The notes beneath the pieces were generated by a model that saw nothing but the letters and a program-made list of their open reading frames with translations, was not told where the DNA came from and searched no databases. Source: an uncultured Paracoccaceae bacterium (GTDB taxonomy: Bacteria > Pseudomonadota > Alphaproteobacteria > Rhodobacterales > Rhodobacteraceae). From it: DNA of 64,000 nt. Location of the stretch: contig CAKZRP010000037.1 in the NCBI GenBank assembly GCA_937146765.1, positions 248,001 through 312,000 on the forward strand. Reading direction: 5' to 3'. A program made the position numbers and the translations under genes. Below are positions 27,018 through 35,342 of the stretch, in pieces (position 1 is the stretch's first letter; each line of letters starts with the position of its first letter).

Positions 27018-28847
27018 ATGACAACAACCGACAAGGCAATTGAAGCGACCTCGGCGGAACAGATTGACCGCCTTAAGGAAAATCTTGAGCGCGTGGAGCA
27101 GTTGTCGAAGCGTCTGGTGGAGGTGATGGCCCAGAAGAAGCCCCATAACCCCGGATTGGACGGGCCGAATCAAGAGCTCTTTGCGCGTGCAGCATCCTCC
27201 TATTGGGCGGCGATGGCGCAAAACCCCACAAAACTCCTCGAACAGCAGGTGCAATACTGGGGCAAGTCGGTGCTGAATTTTGCCGAGGCCCAGCAGATGT
27301 TTGCGCAGGCGATGGCGCGGCAGGCGGAGGGGGAGGGCGAGGTCCCGGCACCGGCGCCCGCAGCGGAGGATCGCCGCTTTGCCAATCCGATGTGGGAGAA
27401 GAACCCCTATTTCAAGTTCCTGCGCGACCAGTATCTGACCAATGCCGCCGCGATCCGTACCGCGGTCGAGGAGGTCGAGGATCTGGACCGGGTGGACAAG
27501 CAACGGCTGAGCTATTTTGCCGATCAGATCATCAACATGATGGCGCCGACCAATTTCCTTGCCACCAATCCGGATGCGCTGGAAAAGGCGCTGGAGACCG
27601 AGGGCCAGTCGCTGATCGACGGGCTGGAGAATCTGGTGGCCGATCTCGAGGCCAATGACGGTGAGCTGATCGTGCGGCTGGCGGATGAGAGCGCCTTTGA
27701 GATCGGGCGCAATATCGCCACCAGCCCGGGGGATGTGGTGTTCCGCAACCGGATGATGGAGCTGATCCAGTACAAGCCCAGCACCGAGACCGTGCATGAG
27801 ATCCCGATCGTGCTCTTCCCGCCCTGGATCAACAAGTTCTACATCCTCGACCTCAAGGAGCAGAACAGCCTGATCAAGTGGATCACCGATCAGGGCTATA
27901 CGCTCTTCGTGGTCTCCTGGGTGAACCCGAACCATGACTATGCGGCCATCGGCATGGAGGATTATGTCGAGGACGGCTTCCTCAAGGCGATCGAGGTGGT
28001 GAAGGAGATCTGCGGCACCAAGCAGGTCAATGCGGTGGGCTATTGCATCGCGGGCACCACCCTGTGCCTGACGCTTTCGCTGATGAAGCAGCGCGGCGAC
28101 AAATCGGTGAAGTCGGCGACCTTCTTCACCGCGCTCACCGATTTCTCCGATCAGGGGGATTTCACCCCCTTCCTGCAGAACGATTTTGTCGATGCCATCG
28201 AGGCGGAGATTGGCGAGGACGGGGTGATGCCGCATTATATCATGGCGCGCACCTTCTCCTTTTTGCGCGCCAATGACCTCGTCTACGGGCCCGCGATCCG
28301 CAGCTACATGATGGGCGAGACGCCGCCGGCCTTCGACCTTCTCTACTGGAACGGCGATGGCGCCAACCTGCCGGGCAAGATGGCGGTGCAATATCTGCGC
28401 GGCCTCTGTCAGGGCAATGAGTTCGTCGGCGAGGGGTTCGAGCTGTTCGGCCACAAGCTGCATGTGCGCGATGTGGATGTGCCGCTGATGGCGATCACCT
28501 GCGAGACCGATCATATTGCCCGCTGGAAGGACTGCTATCGCGGCGTGCAGCAGATGGGCTCGCGCTCCAAGAGCTTTGTGGTCAGCCAGTCCGGCCATAT
28601 CGCCGGCATCGTCAACCCTGTGAGCCGCAACAAATATGGGCATTACACCAATGACGACCTGAAGCTGGACGCGGAGGCCTGGATGGAGGGCGCCGAGTTT
28701 ACCCAGGGGTCGTGGTGGCCGCGCTGGGAAGAGTGGCTGAAGAAACGCGCCGGCAAGCAGGTGCCCGCCCGCGCGCCCGGCAGCAAGGCCTATCCTTCGC
28801 TGGAGGCAGCCCCGGGCCAATACGTGCGCGCCAAGGCGAAGATCTGA
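27018..28847 (+). CDS. phaC: Class I polyhydroxyalkanoate synthase
   Basis: PhaC polymerises (R)-3-hydroxyacyl-CoA into polyester on the granule surface. The 609-aa length fits class I. The lipase-like box GYCIAGTTL holds the nucleophile Cys343; the triad is completed by Asp in TCETDHIARW and His in SQSGHIAGIVNP. The N-terminal region (about 1-110) is helical and variable, as in the family. The promoter and PhaR operator lie directly upstream. It is followed by the phasin gene phaP; phaR is further on. Confidence 0.97.
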   Translation: MTTTDKAIEATSAEQIDRLKENLERVEQLSKRLVEVMAQKKPHNPGLDGPNQELFARAASSYWAAMAQNPTKLLEQQVQYWGKSVLNFAEAQQMFAQAMARQAEGEGEVPAPAPAAEDRRFANPMWEKNPYFKFLRDQYLTNAAAIRTAVEEVEDLDRVDKQRLSYFADQIINMMAPTNFLATNPDALEKALETEGQSLIDGLENLVADLEANDGELIVRLADESAFEIGRNIATSPGDVVFRNRMMELIQYKPSTETVHEIPIVLFPPWINKFYILDLKEQNSLIKWITDQGYTLFVVSWVNPNHDYAAIGMEDYVEDGFLKAIEVVKEICGTKQVNAVGYCIAGTTLCLTLSLMKQRGDKSVKSATFFTALTDFSDQGDFTPFLQNDFVDAIEAEIGEDGVMPHYIMARTFSFLRANDLVYGPAIRSYMMGETPPAFDLLYWNGDGANLPGKMAVQYLRGLCQGNEFVGEGFELFGHKLHVRDVDVPLMAITCETDHIARWKDCYRGVQQMGSRSKSFVVSQSGHIAGIVNPVSRNKYGHYTNDDLKLDAEAWMEGAEFTQGSWWPRWEEWLKKRAGKQVPARAPGSKAYPSLEAAPGQYVRAKAKI

Positions 28848-28982
28848 ATCGGGGGAGGGCCGGATCGGGCGATCTGCGCGACCGGCCCGGGGGCCAGGCT
28901 CGCCGGGCGAGGGGCGGCGGCCGCAGGAGGATCAGGCGCGGGCTGCCAAAAGTGGCGGTTTCGTGAAGTGAGGGTAAAATTT

Positions 28983-29032
28983 CTGCAACGCAGCAAATTT
29001 CACTTGCAATGCTGCACTGCAGCATGCATATT
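28983..29032 (+). promoter_or_regulatory. phaP promoter with two PhaR operators
   Basis: TTGCAA (29004-29009) and CATATT (29027-29032) are 17 bases apart. That spacer is almost exactly filled by a perfect inverted repeat, ATGCTGC-ACT-GCAGCAT (29009-29025). A second site, CTGC-AAC-GCAG, lies at 28983-28993. Both match the CTGC-N3-GCAG PhaR pattern, implying tight repression relieved when granules titrate PhaR. Confidence 0.7.
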
Positions 29033-29107
29033 GAGGTCAACGGCGGGACAAAGCCCGCTCGGACCACCCTCTCCCCGGCACGGGGACGTAACTAAGGAAT
29101 GAGTACC

Positions 29108-29554
29108 ATGGCAAAGACCCAAGATTTTACCGCGATGATGAAAGACATGATGGCCTCCTTCCCGGTCGACACCACCGCGATGGAAGACTTCTTCAAGAGC
29201 ACCGCTGCTCTGAACGAGAAGCTCTCCGCCGTTGCACTGGACGCCGCCGAGAAGAACGCCGAGATCTCCTCCAAGTGGACCAAGGACGCCCTGGCCAAGA
29301 TGGGCGCCCTGTCCAAAGCCAAGGCAGATCCGGCCGACTACGCCAAAGCCGCAACCGATTTCGCCTCCGCTTCCGCTGAAGTGGCTGCCGAGAACATGGC
29401 TGCCTTTGCAGAAGTCGCCAAGAAGGTTCAAATGGACACCGTCGAGCTGCTGATGGCGGCTGGCAAGGACATCTCCGAAGAAGCAACCGCAGCCGTGAAG
29501 AAAGCCACCGAAGAGGTGACCACTGCCGCGAAGAAAGCCGCTGCCGCGAAGTAA
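29108..29554 (+). CDS. phaP: Phasin (granule-coat protein)
   Basis: Phasins coat polyester granules and control their number. The 148-aa product is almost wholly helical and rich in Ala, Lys and Glu, with no Cys, typical for the family. The Phasin_2-like region covers about residues 15-115, ending in an Ala/Lys-rich tail (KKAAAAK). Of two ATGs, 29108 has AAGGA nine bases upstream, whereas the site abuts the ATG at 29099. Two PhaR operators control it, and a strong terminator follows. Confidence 0.93.
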   Translation: MAKTQDFTAMMKDMMASFPVDTTAMEDFFKSTAALNEKLSAVALDAAEKNAEISSKWTKDALAKMGALSKAKADPADYAKAATDFASASAEVAAENMAAFAEVAKKVQMDTVELLMAAGKDISEEATAAVKKATEEVTTAAKKAAAAK

Positions 29555-29619
29555 TCGCTGCAAGGAACGTCCGGGAGCCCGTTCAGCTCTCCTCCCAACC
29601 AACGGGACCCCGAAGAGAA

Positions 29620-29649
29620 GGGCAGGCCGCGCGCCTGCCCTTTTGTTTT
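29620..29649 (+). terminator. phaP terminator
   Basis: GGGCAGGC (29620-29627) pairs with GCCTGCCC (29633-29640) and is followed by TTTTGTTTT. This is a strong intrinsic terminator, fitting a highly expressed phasin gene. Confidence 0.88.
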
Positions 29650-29792
29650 GCGCGCCAGTTTTGCGGGTCTGACTTGCGGGTCTGACTTGCAGGGTGCGGA
29701 TTGGCTCACCCTCTGATTTCAGGGATGCGGTTGCGGCGGCGTCACCCTATGGTCGGGGCGCAGGCAGCAGCGGCATTGGGGGGCGCAGGGCA

Positions 29793-30725
29793 ATGACACC
29801 GGATCTGAAGAACCTCGAGCTGTTCCTGCGAGTGGTGCGTCTCGGTGCGATCGGCAAGGCGGGGGCGGAGTTCGGATTGTCCTCCACCAATGCCAGCCAG
29901 CGCATCCAGATGCTGGAGCGCGACCTCGGCGTGAAGCTGTTCCACCGCAGCACGCGGGTGGTGACGCTGACCCCGGATGGCGAGATCCTGCGCGATTATG
30001 CCGAGCGGATCCTGAACGATGTCGAGGACCTGCGCACGGTGCTCTCGCAGGATCCTGCACAGGCGCGCGGTCTCTTGCGGGTCACCGCCTCGGCCACTTT
30101 TGCCGAGACCCATATCATTCCCTTCATCCCGGACTTTCACCGCGCCCATCCTCAGGTGCAGATCGACCTCAACCTGACCGATCAGGTGCTCGACATCGTG
30201 GCGCTGGGGTTTGATCTGGCCTTTCGCATCGGCGAGCTCGCGCCCTCCAGCCTCCTGGCGCAGAAGGTGGACGACAACCCGATGACCCTGGTGGCGCATC
30301 CCGATTACCTCGCGGCCCATGGGGTGCCGCAGGTGCCGCAGGATCTGACCGACCACCTCTGTCTCGCGCTGGGGGAGGCGCGCAGTTGGCGGCTCCTGGG
30401 GCCGGACGGGCAGGAACATCGGGTGCCGGTCAACGCGCCGCTGCGCTCGAATTTCGGCGCCGCCATCGGCGCCTGGGTGGCGGCGGGCATGGGCATCGGC
30501 ATGGCCTCGCTGTGGAAGGCGGGACCGGGGCTGAAGGCGGGCAGCATCGTGCGCGTCCTGCCTGACTATACCTGCCTGCCGAAGATGGACATCTGGGCGG
30601 TGCGCCCGCCGGGGCGGCTGATGCCGGCACGGGTGAAGCTTTTCCTTGAGTTCCTCGGCGCCCGCATCCGCGCCACCAATGAGGAGCTCTATGGGAGCGG
30701 CCTGCGCGACGCTGGCTCCCGTTGA
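29793..30725 (+). CDS. LysR-family regulator
   Basis: The 310-aa protein has the LysR winged HTH (residues about 3-62: LKNLELFLRVVRLGAIGKAGAEFGLS, then the recognition helix ASQRIQMLERDLG) and a two-lobe LysR substrate domain (about 90-295). The closest feel is the CrgA/DmlR-type subgroup that controls short-chain acids or redox enzymes. The start at 29793 has only a weak GCAGGG site. It lies 99 bases before the nitroreductase gene on the same strand. The pair is interposed between phaP and phaR, which are adjacent in many relatives. Confidence 0.88.
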   Translation: MTPDLKNLELFLRVVRLGAIGKAGAEFGLSSTNASQRIQMLERDLGVKLFHRSTRVVTLTPDGEILRDYAERILNDVEDLRTVLSQDPAQARGLLRVTASATFAETHIIPFIPDFHRAHPQVQIDLNLTDQVLDIVALGFDLAFRIGELAPSSLLAQKVDDNPMTLVAHPDYLAAHGVPQVPQDLTDHLCLALGEARSWRLLGPDGQEHRVPVNAPLRSNFGAAIGAWVAAGMGIGMASLWKAGPGLKAGSIVRVLPDYTCLPKMDIWAVRPPGRLMPARVKLFLEFLGARIRATNEELYGSGLRDAGSR

Positions 30726-30824
30726 TTGTCCCGGTTTGGGGGAGTTTATTTCCCGTACTTCACCCATAGTCCCGAAATGCGGGCGGACTTATGTAGGGGT
30801 CAGACAAGAGACCGGAGACCTCTC

Positions 30825-31520
30825 ATGACCGACCAAACTGCGATCCAGACCCAGATCCTCGACGCCTTCGCCTTTCGCCATGCGACCAAGGAATTTGATG
30901 CCGCCCGCAAGATCCCGGAGACGGAGTTCACCACCATCCTCGAAGCGGCGCGGCTGTCGCCCTCGTCCTTCGGGCTGGAGCCCTGGCAGATCCTGGTGGT
31001 GCAGGACCACGACAAGCGCGCCCTTCTGGAGGATGTGGCCTGGGGCGCCAATGGCCGCATGAACGGCAGCAAGGGGCAGCTTTATACCGCCAGCCATTTT
31101 GTCATCTTCCTCGCCCATCGGGGCCAGACCATGCGCCATGGCTCCGCCTATCTGGATCGCCACCTGCGCGAGGTGAAGCATTTCCCGGAGGAAGCCCTCG
31201 GCGGGTTCAAGGGCGCCTTTGCCAAGTTCCAGACCAGCGATTTCAACATCGACAGTGACCCGCAGATTACCGATTGGTCCGCCCGTCAGGCCTATATCGC
31301 CCTTGGCAACATGATGACCGCAGCGGCGCTGCTGAAGATCGACAGCTGCCCGATCGAAGGCTTCGAGATGGCGCCGGTGACCGAGATCCTCGGGCGGGAA
31401 TTCGGCGTCGACACCGAAGCCTTGAAACCGGCGGTTATGGCGGCCTTTGGCTACCGGGCTTCTCCGCCGCGCCATCCGCAGAGCCGCCGCGCCGCCGAGG
31501 ACGCGATCCGCTGGATCTGA
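30825..31520 (+). CDS. Nitroreductase-family FMN oxidoreductase
   Basis: The 231-aa protein has the nitroreductase FMN-binding start FRHATKEFD (Arg-His-x-x-Lys type) and SPSSFGLEPWQILVV, with the second half GNMMTAAALLKIDSCPIEGFE closing the flavin site. Family members use NAD(P)H and FMN to reduce nitro compounds, quinones or dihydropteridines; this NfsB-like length fits. A GGAGA site precedes the ATG. It may be governed by the LysR regulator upstream. Confidence 0.9.
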   Translation: MTDQTAIQTQILDAFAFRHATKEFDAARKIPETEFTTILEAARLSPSSFGLEPWQILVVQDHDKRALLEDVAWGANGRMNGSKGQLYTASHFVIFLAHRGQTMRHGSAYLDRHLREVKHFPEEALGGFKGAFAKFQTSDFNIDSDPQITDWSARQAYIALGNMMTAAALLKIDSCPIEGFEMAPVTEILGREFGVDTEALKPAVMAAFGYRASPPRHPQSRRAAEDAIRWI

Positions 31521-31629
31521 CCGGGGCTGCGCTGCAGCTGCACATGGGCACCGCGCGGAGCAGGGCAGGCGCGGTGCATCCATTTGTTTTCTGTGCTTTC
31601 CTTTTGAAACCGCCTCGCCTAGGGTTTTT

Positions 31630-31640
31630 CTGCAACGCGC
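31630..31640 (+). promoter_or_regulatory. Degenerate PhaR site before phaR
   Basis: CTGCAACGCGC differs by one base from the phaP-proximal site CTGCAACGCAG, and both sit in a TTTCTGCAACGC...AAATT context. It lies 20 bases before the phaR start, so autoregulation is likely. Confidence 0.5.
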
Positions 31641-31659
31641 AAATTCCGGGGGAGAGAGA

Positions 31660-32211
31660 ATGGCGGACACCGATAAACCACTGCTTATCAAACGCTATGC
31701 CAGCCGCAGGCTCTACAACACCGAGACCAGCGATTACGTCACGCTTGAAGACATCGCAGGCTTCATCCGGGACGGGCGCGAGGTGCAGATCCTCGACCTC
31801 AAGACCGGCGATGACCTGACCCGGCAATACCTGCTGCAGATCATTGCCGAACACGAAAGCCGAGGCGAAAACGTCTTGCCCGTCAACGTGTTGAACGATC
31901 TCGTGCGCAGCTACATGGTGCCCGGCGGCGGGGTGATGCCGCAGTTCCTGCAGGCTTCCTTTGACATGCTGCGCGACAGCCAGTCGAAGATGATGGAAAA
32001 CATGAGCGCGATGAACCCGATGGCGCAGATGCCCGGGTTCGAGGCGATGAAAGCCCAGCAGGAGGCCTTCCTCAAGGCGATGACCGGCGGTTTCAGCAGC
32101 GGCTGGACCGGCGGCGGCCGTGATGCGAAGGAGGAGGAGGGCGAGGAAGACCTCTCCTCGATCAAGCGGCAATTGGCGGAATTGCAGGAAAAACTCTCGA
32201 AGCTGAGCTGA
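31660..32211 (+). CDS. phaR: Polyhydroxyalkanoate synthesis repressor
   Basis: PhaR represses pha genes and binds both DNA and nascent polyester granules. The N-terminal DNA-binding domain (about residues 8-65) opens with the family signature LLIKRYASRRLYNTETSDYVTLE. A polymer-binding PHB_acc domain (about 75-115) follows, then a Met-rich and Gly-rich linker and a charged C-terminal coiled coil (SSIKRQLAELQEKLSKLS). The 183-aa length is normal. A degenerate operator lies upstream and a strong terminator downstream. Confidence 0.96.
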   Translation: MADTDKPLLIKRYASRRLYNTETSDYVTLEDIAGFIRDGREVQILDLKTGDDLTRQYLLQIIAEHESRGENVLPVNVLNDLVRSYMVPGGGVMPQFLQASFDMLRDSQSKMMENMSAMNPMAQMPGFEAMKAQQEAFLKAMTGGFSSGWTGGGRDAKEEEGEEDLSSIKRQLAELQEKLSKLS

Positions 32212-32236
32212 TCGCGGATCGCTTGTCGAGACAGAG

Positions 32237-32272
32237 AAAAGCCCCGGAGCGGTCCGGGGCTTTTGGTTTTTT
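32237..32272 (+). terminator. phaR terminator
   Basis: AAAAGCCCCGGA (32237-32248) pairs perfectly with TCCGGGGCTTTT (32253-32264), followed by GGTTTTTT. The A/T flanks could also serve the convergent DegT gene. Confidence 0.9.
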
Positions 32273-32293
32273 GCGGGGTGGCTGACCGAGGGG

Positions 32294-33517
32294 TCAGGCC
32301 GCCGCGCGGGCCATGGTTTCCTCGACCGAGGCCACGAGGATGTCGACGATCACATCGAGTTCCGCGCGGCTGAGGCGCACCGGCAGGCGCACGTCGCAGG
32401 CTTTCATCAGCATGGCGCGGGTCTCCGGCAGTTCCGGCAGATCCTTGAGGAACCGCCAGTTCCAGAAGGCGCGGGCATTGTCGGTGGAGCGGCCGAAGAT
32501 CTGCACCTTGACCCCGCGGGCGGCGGTGGCGGCGGCAAAGGCCTCGATCTGGGCATCGTCCATGTCGACGAGGTTGAACTGGATCGAATCCGGTGCGCGC
32601 TGCTCCGGCGCCAGCGGCGCGGGCACGTGGAAATGCGCGTGCTGATTGAGCCGCCCCGCCACATAGTCGTGGTTGCGCAGGCCATCGGCCACCCGCCGGG
32701 CCAGCTCCGGGATCTGCGGGCGGATGACGGCGGCGGAAAGGTTGCTCATCCGCAGGTTATAAAGCGGCAGCAGGTTCTGCCAGCGCCCGAAGGCTTCGGC
32801 CAGGGCGGTGCCATTGTCGCCACGGGCGGGCTTGTGCTTTTGCCAATTGTGCTCATAGGCGCCGGACATGATCACCGCACGGGCCACCAGATCGGCATCA
32901 TTGGTCACCAGAATGCCGCCTTCGCCGGCGTTCAGCATCTTGTAGGACTGGAAGGAGAAACAGCCGATGGCACCCAGCGTGCCGATGTTGCGCCCGTGCC
33001 AGGTGGTGCCAAGCGAATGGGCGGCATCCTCGATCACCGGGATCCCGCGCGCGTCACACAGCGCCATGATCGCATCCATGTCGGAGGTATGGCCGCGCAT
33101 ATGCGAGATGATGACGGCGGAGATATCCTGCTCCAGCCGGGCGGCGAAATCCGCCATGTTGATGCGGTAGTTCTCGCCCACCTCGCAGAGAACCGGCACA
33201 CAGTCGGCATGGACCACCGAGGAGGGGACGGCGGCAAAGGTGAAGCCGGGGATCAGCACCCGGGCGTCGCGGGGCAGATCCAGCGCCTTCAGCGACAGGA
33301 ACAGGGCCGCCGAACAGGAGGAGACCGCCAGCGCGTATTTGGCGCCCAGCAGCTCGGCAAATTCCGTCTCCAGCAGGGAGACCGGCGCATCCTCGGGCGC
33401 GGTATAGCGGAACAGGTCTCCGGATTGCATCAGGGCATCGATGGCCGCGCGGGCCGCGTCGGGGATCGGTTCGCCCTGGTGGACATTGGGAACCGCTACA
33501 CTCTGTGTCTCGCTCAT
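32294..33517 (-). CDS. DegT/DnrJ/EryC1/StrS-family PLP aminotransferase
   Basis: The 407-aa protein has family landmarks: SSCSAALFLSLKAL for the cofactor phosphate, VIEDAAHSLG with the Asp contacting PLP nitrogen, and FSFQSYKMLNAGEGG with the Schiff-base Lys. Members normally aminate nucleotide sugars, but there are no sugar-modifying genes nearby. Its position at the edge of the gamma-glutamyl amine locus suggests a different amino acceptor; this is inference. The start at 33517 follows AGGAAT. The upstream region holds the tandem repeat array. Confidence 0.88.
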   Translation of the reverse strand: MSETQSVAVPNVHQGEPIPDAARAAIDALMQSGDLFRYTAPEDAPVSLLETEFAELLGAKYALAVSSCSAALFLSLKALDLPRDARVLIPGFTFAAVPSSVVHADCVPVLCEVGENYRINMADFAARLEQDISAVIISHMRGHTSDMDAIMALCDARGIPVIEDAAHSLGTTWHGRNIGTLGAIGCFSFQSYKMLNAGEGGILVTNDADLVARAVIMSGAYEHNWQKHKPARGDNGTALAEAFGRWQNLLPLYNLRMSNLSAAVIRPQIPELARRVADGLRNHDYVAGRLNQHAHFHVPAPLAPEQRAPDSIQFNLVDMDDAQIEAFAAATAARGVKVQIFGRSTDNARAFWNWRFLKDLPELPETRAMLMKACDVRLPVRLSRAELDVIVDILVASVEETMARAAA

Positions 33518-33752
33518 ATTTCAAATTCCTGAATTTACCTTTTCAGAATTATAAAACAACGCGTTCGGCAAGCCAAGTATTCCCACAGAAACAGGCGCTT
33601 GTCGGCGGAAAATTTCACGAAACTGTTTCACGTCGGGAGGGGTTCACCTCGGCTTTGCCGAAAAGAACGGGCTCTGAGGCGGTGCGGATCAAAATCCGGA
33701 TTCGCCCAATTTCAATCCGCTTCATTTGCACCTGAGGGCCGAAGAACACCCT

Positions 33753-33785
33753 GGCTTCATCTTCTTGCAAATATCCCGGGGGGCC
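33753..33785 (-). repeat. Dispersed Roseobacter-type element, copy 3
   Basis: Read on the minus strand it gives CCCGGGATATTT, a short variable part, then AAGATGAAG, matching copies 1 and 2. The GC-rich side continues into the tandem array. Confidence 0.6.
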
Positions 33786-33788
33786 CGG

Positions 33789-33912
33789 GGGCAGAGCCCC
33801 CGAATAATAACATGCGGGCAGAGCCCCCGAACAATATCATGCGGGCAGCGCCCTCGAATAATATCTGCGGGCAGAGCCCCCGAAGAAAAACCCTCGGGCA
33901 GAGCCCCGCCGC
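33789..33912. repeat. Tandem array of 26-27-base units
   Basis: Five units start at 33789, 33816, 33843, 33869 and 33896, each opening with GGGCAGAGCCC or a close variant, followed by an A/T-rich tail such as CGAATAATAACATGC. Unit heads can form small hairpins. There are no unique spacers, so this is not a CRISPR array. It abuts the stop of the FAD oxidase gene. Confidence 0.85.
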
Positions 33913-33914
33913 TG

Positions 33915-35225
33915 TCAGATCCCGAGCCGGTCGCGCAGGGCAAACCAGGTCATCGCCAGCACCAGCAGCGGCGAGCGCATGCGCGGCCCGCCGGGGAAGG
34001 GCGTGGTGGGGATGCGCGCCATGGTGTTGAAGCCCGCGCTCTGGCCTGCCACCGCCTCTGCCAGCAGACGGCCGGCATGGGTTGCGGTTCCGACCCCATG
34101 GCCGGAATAGCCGGAGGCCGAAAGGATGCGGGGCGAGACCCGTGCCAGGTAGGGCAGGCGCTTCATGGTGATGCCAAGGGTGCCCCCCCAGGCATAGTCG
34201 ATCTTTACATCCTTCAGATGCGGGAAAATCTCCACCATCGGTTTTCGCACCTTGGCGGCGATATCGCTGGGGAAGCGGTAGCCATAGCTCTCGCCGCCGC
34301 CGAACAGCAGCCGCCCGTCCTGGCTGAGGCGGAAATAATTGACCACGAACTTGCTGTCCGCAACCGCGACGTCGCGCGTCAGCACCCGGGCGGCCGCGTC
34401 ACCCAGCGGTTCAGTGGCGGCGATGAAATTGTTGATCGGCATCACCCGCGCGGCCACCTTCGGATTGAGCCCGCCGAGATAGCCATTGCAGGCGAGGATC
34501 AGGTGATCGGCCCGCACCGTGCCCTCGCCGGTGCGTACCTCGATGCTTTCCCCTTCCTCGATGGCAAAGACCTCGCTGCGTTCAAAGATCTGCGCCCCGG
34601 CGGCGGCGGCGGCGCGGGCCAGCCCGAGGGCAAAGTTCAAAGGATGCAGATGACCGGCACCATGGTCGAGGATACCGCCCCTATAGGCGGGCGAGGGGCA
34701 CAGGGCATGGCAGGCCTCGCGGTCGAGGATCTCGATCTGGTCATAGCCGTAGCGATCGACCAGGTGTCGCCCGTAGTCCTGCAGGTGGCGGGCGTCGCGG
34801 GTGCTGGTCGCGGTCCAGGCCACGCCGGGTTTCAGATGGCAGTCGATCTTGTGCTTTGCGATCAGATCCTTGACCAGATCCTTGGCCTCTTCGCCAAGGG
34901 CCCAGAGGTGGCGGGCATCCTCCGCCCCCATCATCGCCTCCAGCGCCTCCTGATCCTGCCGCTGACCGGAGCCGAGCTGGCCGCCATTGCGCCCGGAGGC
35001 GCCAAAACCCACCCTCTGCGCCTCTACCAGCACCACCGAGCGCCCGGCCTCGGCCAGATGCAGCGCCGCCGAAAGACCGGTGTAGCCACCGCCGATGATG
35101 CAGACATCCGCCCGCAACCCGCCCTGCAGTGTCGGGTAATGCACCCCCGGCGTGGCCGTGGCGGCATACCAGCTGGGGGGGTATTTGCCGGGGCGGTCGT
35201 TTGCATGCAGGAGGTTCAGTGCCAT
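33915..35225 (-). CDS. FAD-dependent amine/amino-acid oxidase, PuuB-like
   Basis: The 436-aa protein has the dinucleotide fold DVCIIGGGYTGLSAALHLAEAG (split: GGGYTG is the FAD motif, residues about 43-50) and the DAO family C-terminal GYSGHGVGTATHAGRLLAEAV. An FGASGRNGGQLGSGQ segment after the first helix is typical of gamma-glutamylputrescine oxidoreductase relatives. In that pathway it oxidises a gamma-glutamylated amine to the aldehyde, releasing ammonia and peroxide. It lies 117 bases downstream of the first glutamine-synthetase-like gene on the same strand. The exact amine is not known. Confidence 0.88.
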   Translation of the reverse strand: MALNLLHANDRPGKYPPSWYAATATPGVHYPTLQGGLRADVCIIGGGYTGLSAALHLAEAGRSVVLVEAQRVGFGASGRNGGQLGSGQRQDQEALEAMMGAEDARHLWALGEEAKDLVKDLIAKHKIDCHLKPGVAWTATSTRDARHLQDYGRHLVDRYGYDQIEILDREACHALCPSPAYRGGILDHGAGHLHPLNFALGLARAAAAAGAQIFERSEVFAIEEGESIEVRTGEGTVRADHLILACNGYLGGLNPKVAARVMPINNFIAATEPLGDAAARVLTRDVAVADSKFVVNYFRLSQDGRLLFGGGESYGYRFPSDIAAKVRKPMVEIFPHLKDVKIDYAWGGTLGITMKRLPYLARVSPRILSASGYSGHGVGTATHAGRLLAEAVAGQSAGFNTMARIPTTPFPGGPRMRSPLLVLAMTWFALRDRLGI

Positions 35226-35342
35226 CGGGTCCGTCTCATGGTCCGGCCACCCCGCGCGCCAGGCGCGCAGGCTGGTCTTTCATCTTTCCGTAAATGCTCA
35301 AATCGGCACCACGCCCGGATCCCGGGCGCGGCATCTTTGGGG

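Larger units (their letters stand above)
33518..33914. other. Gene-free stretch with dispersed element and tandem repeat array
   Basis: The first 100 bases are AT-richer and probably hold the DegT promoter. Then come the inverted dispersed element copy 3 (about 33753-33785) and a five-unit tandem array up to the stop of the FAD oxidase gene. No coding frame is convincing. Confidence 0.6.

Noticed and set aside
32294..33517. Nucleotide-sugar aminotransferase for surface polysaccharide
   Set aside because: No glycosyltransferase, epimerase or sugar-nucleotide gene is in the neighbourhood.
33789..33912. CRISPR-like repeats
   Set aside because: Units are contiguous with no unique spacers of constant length, differ from one another and have no cas genes nearby.
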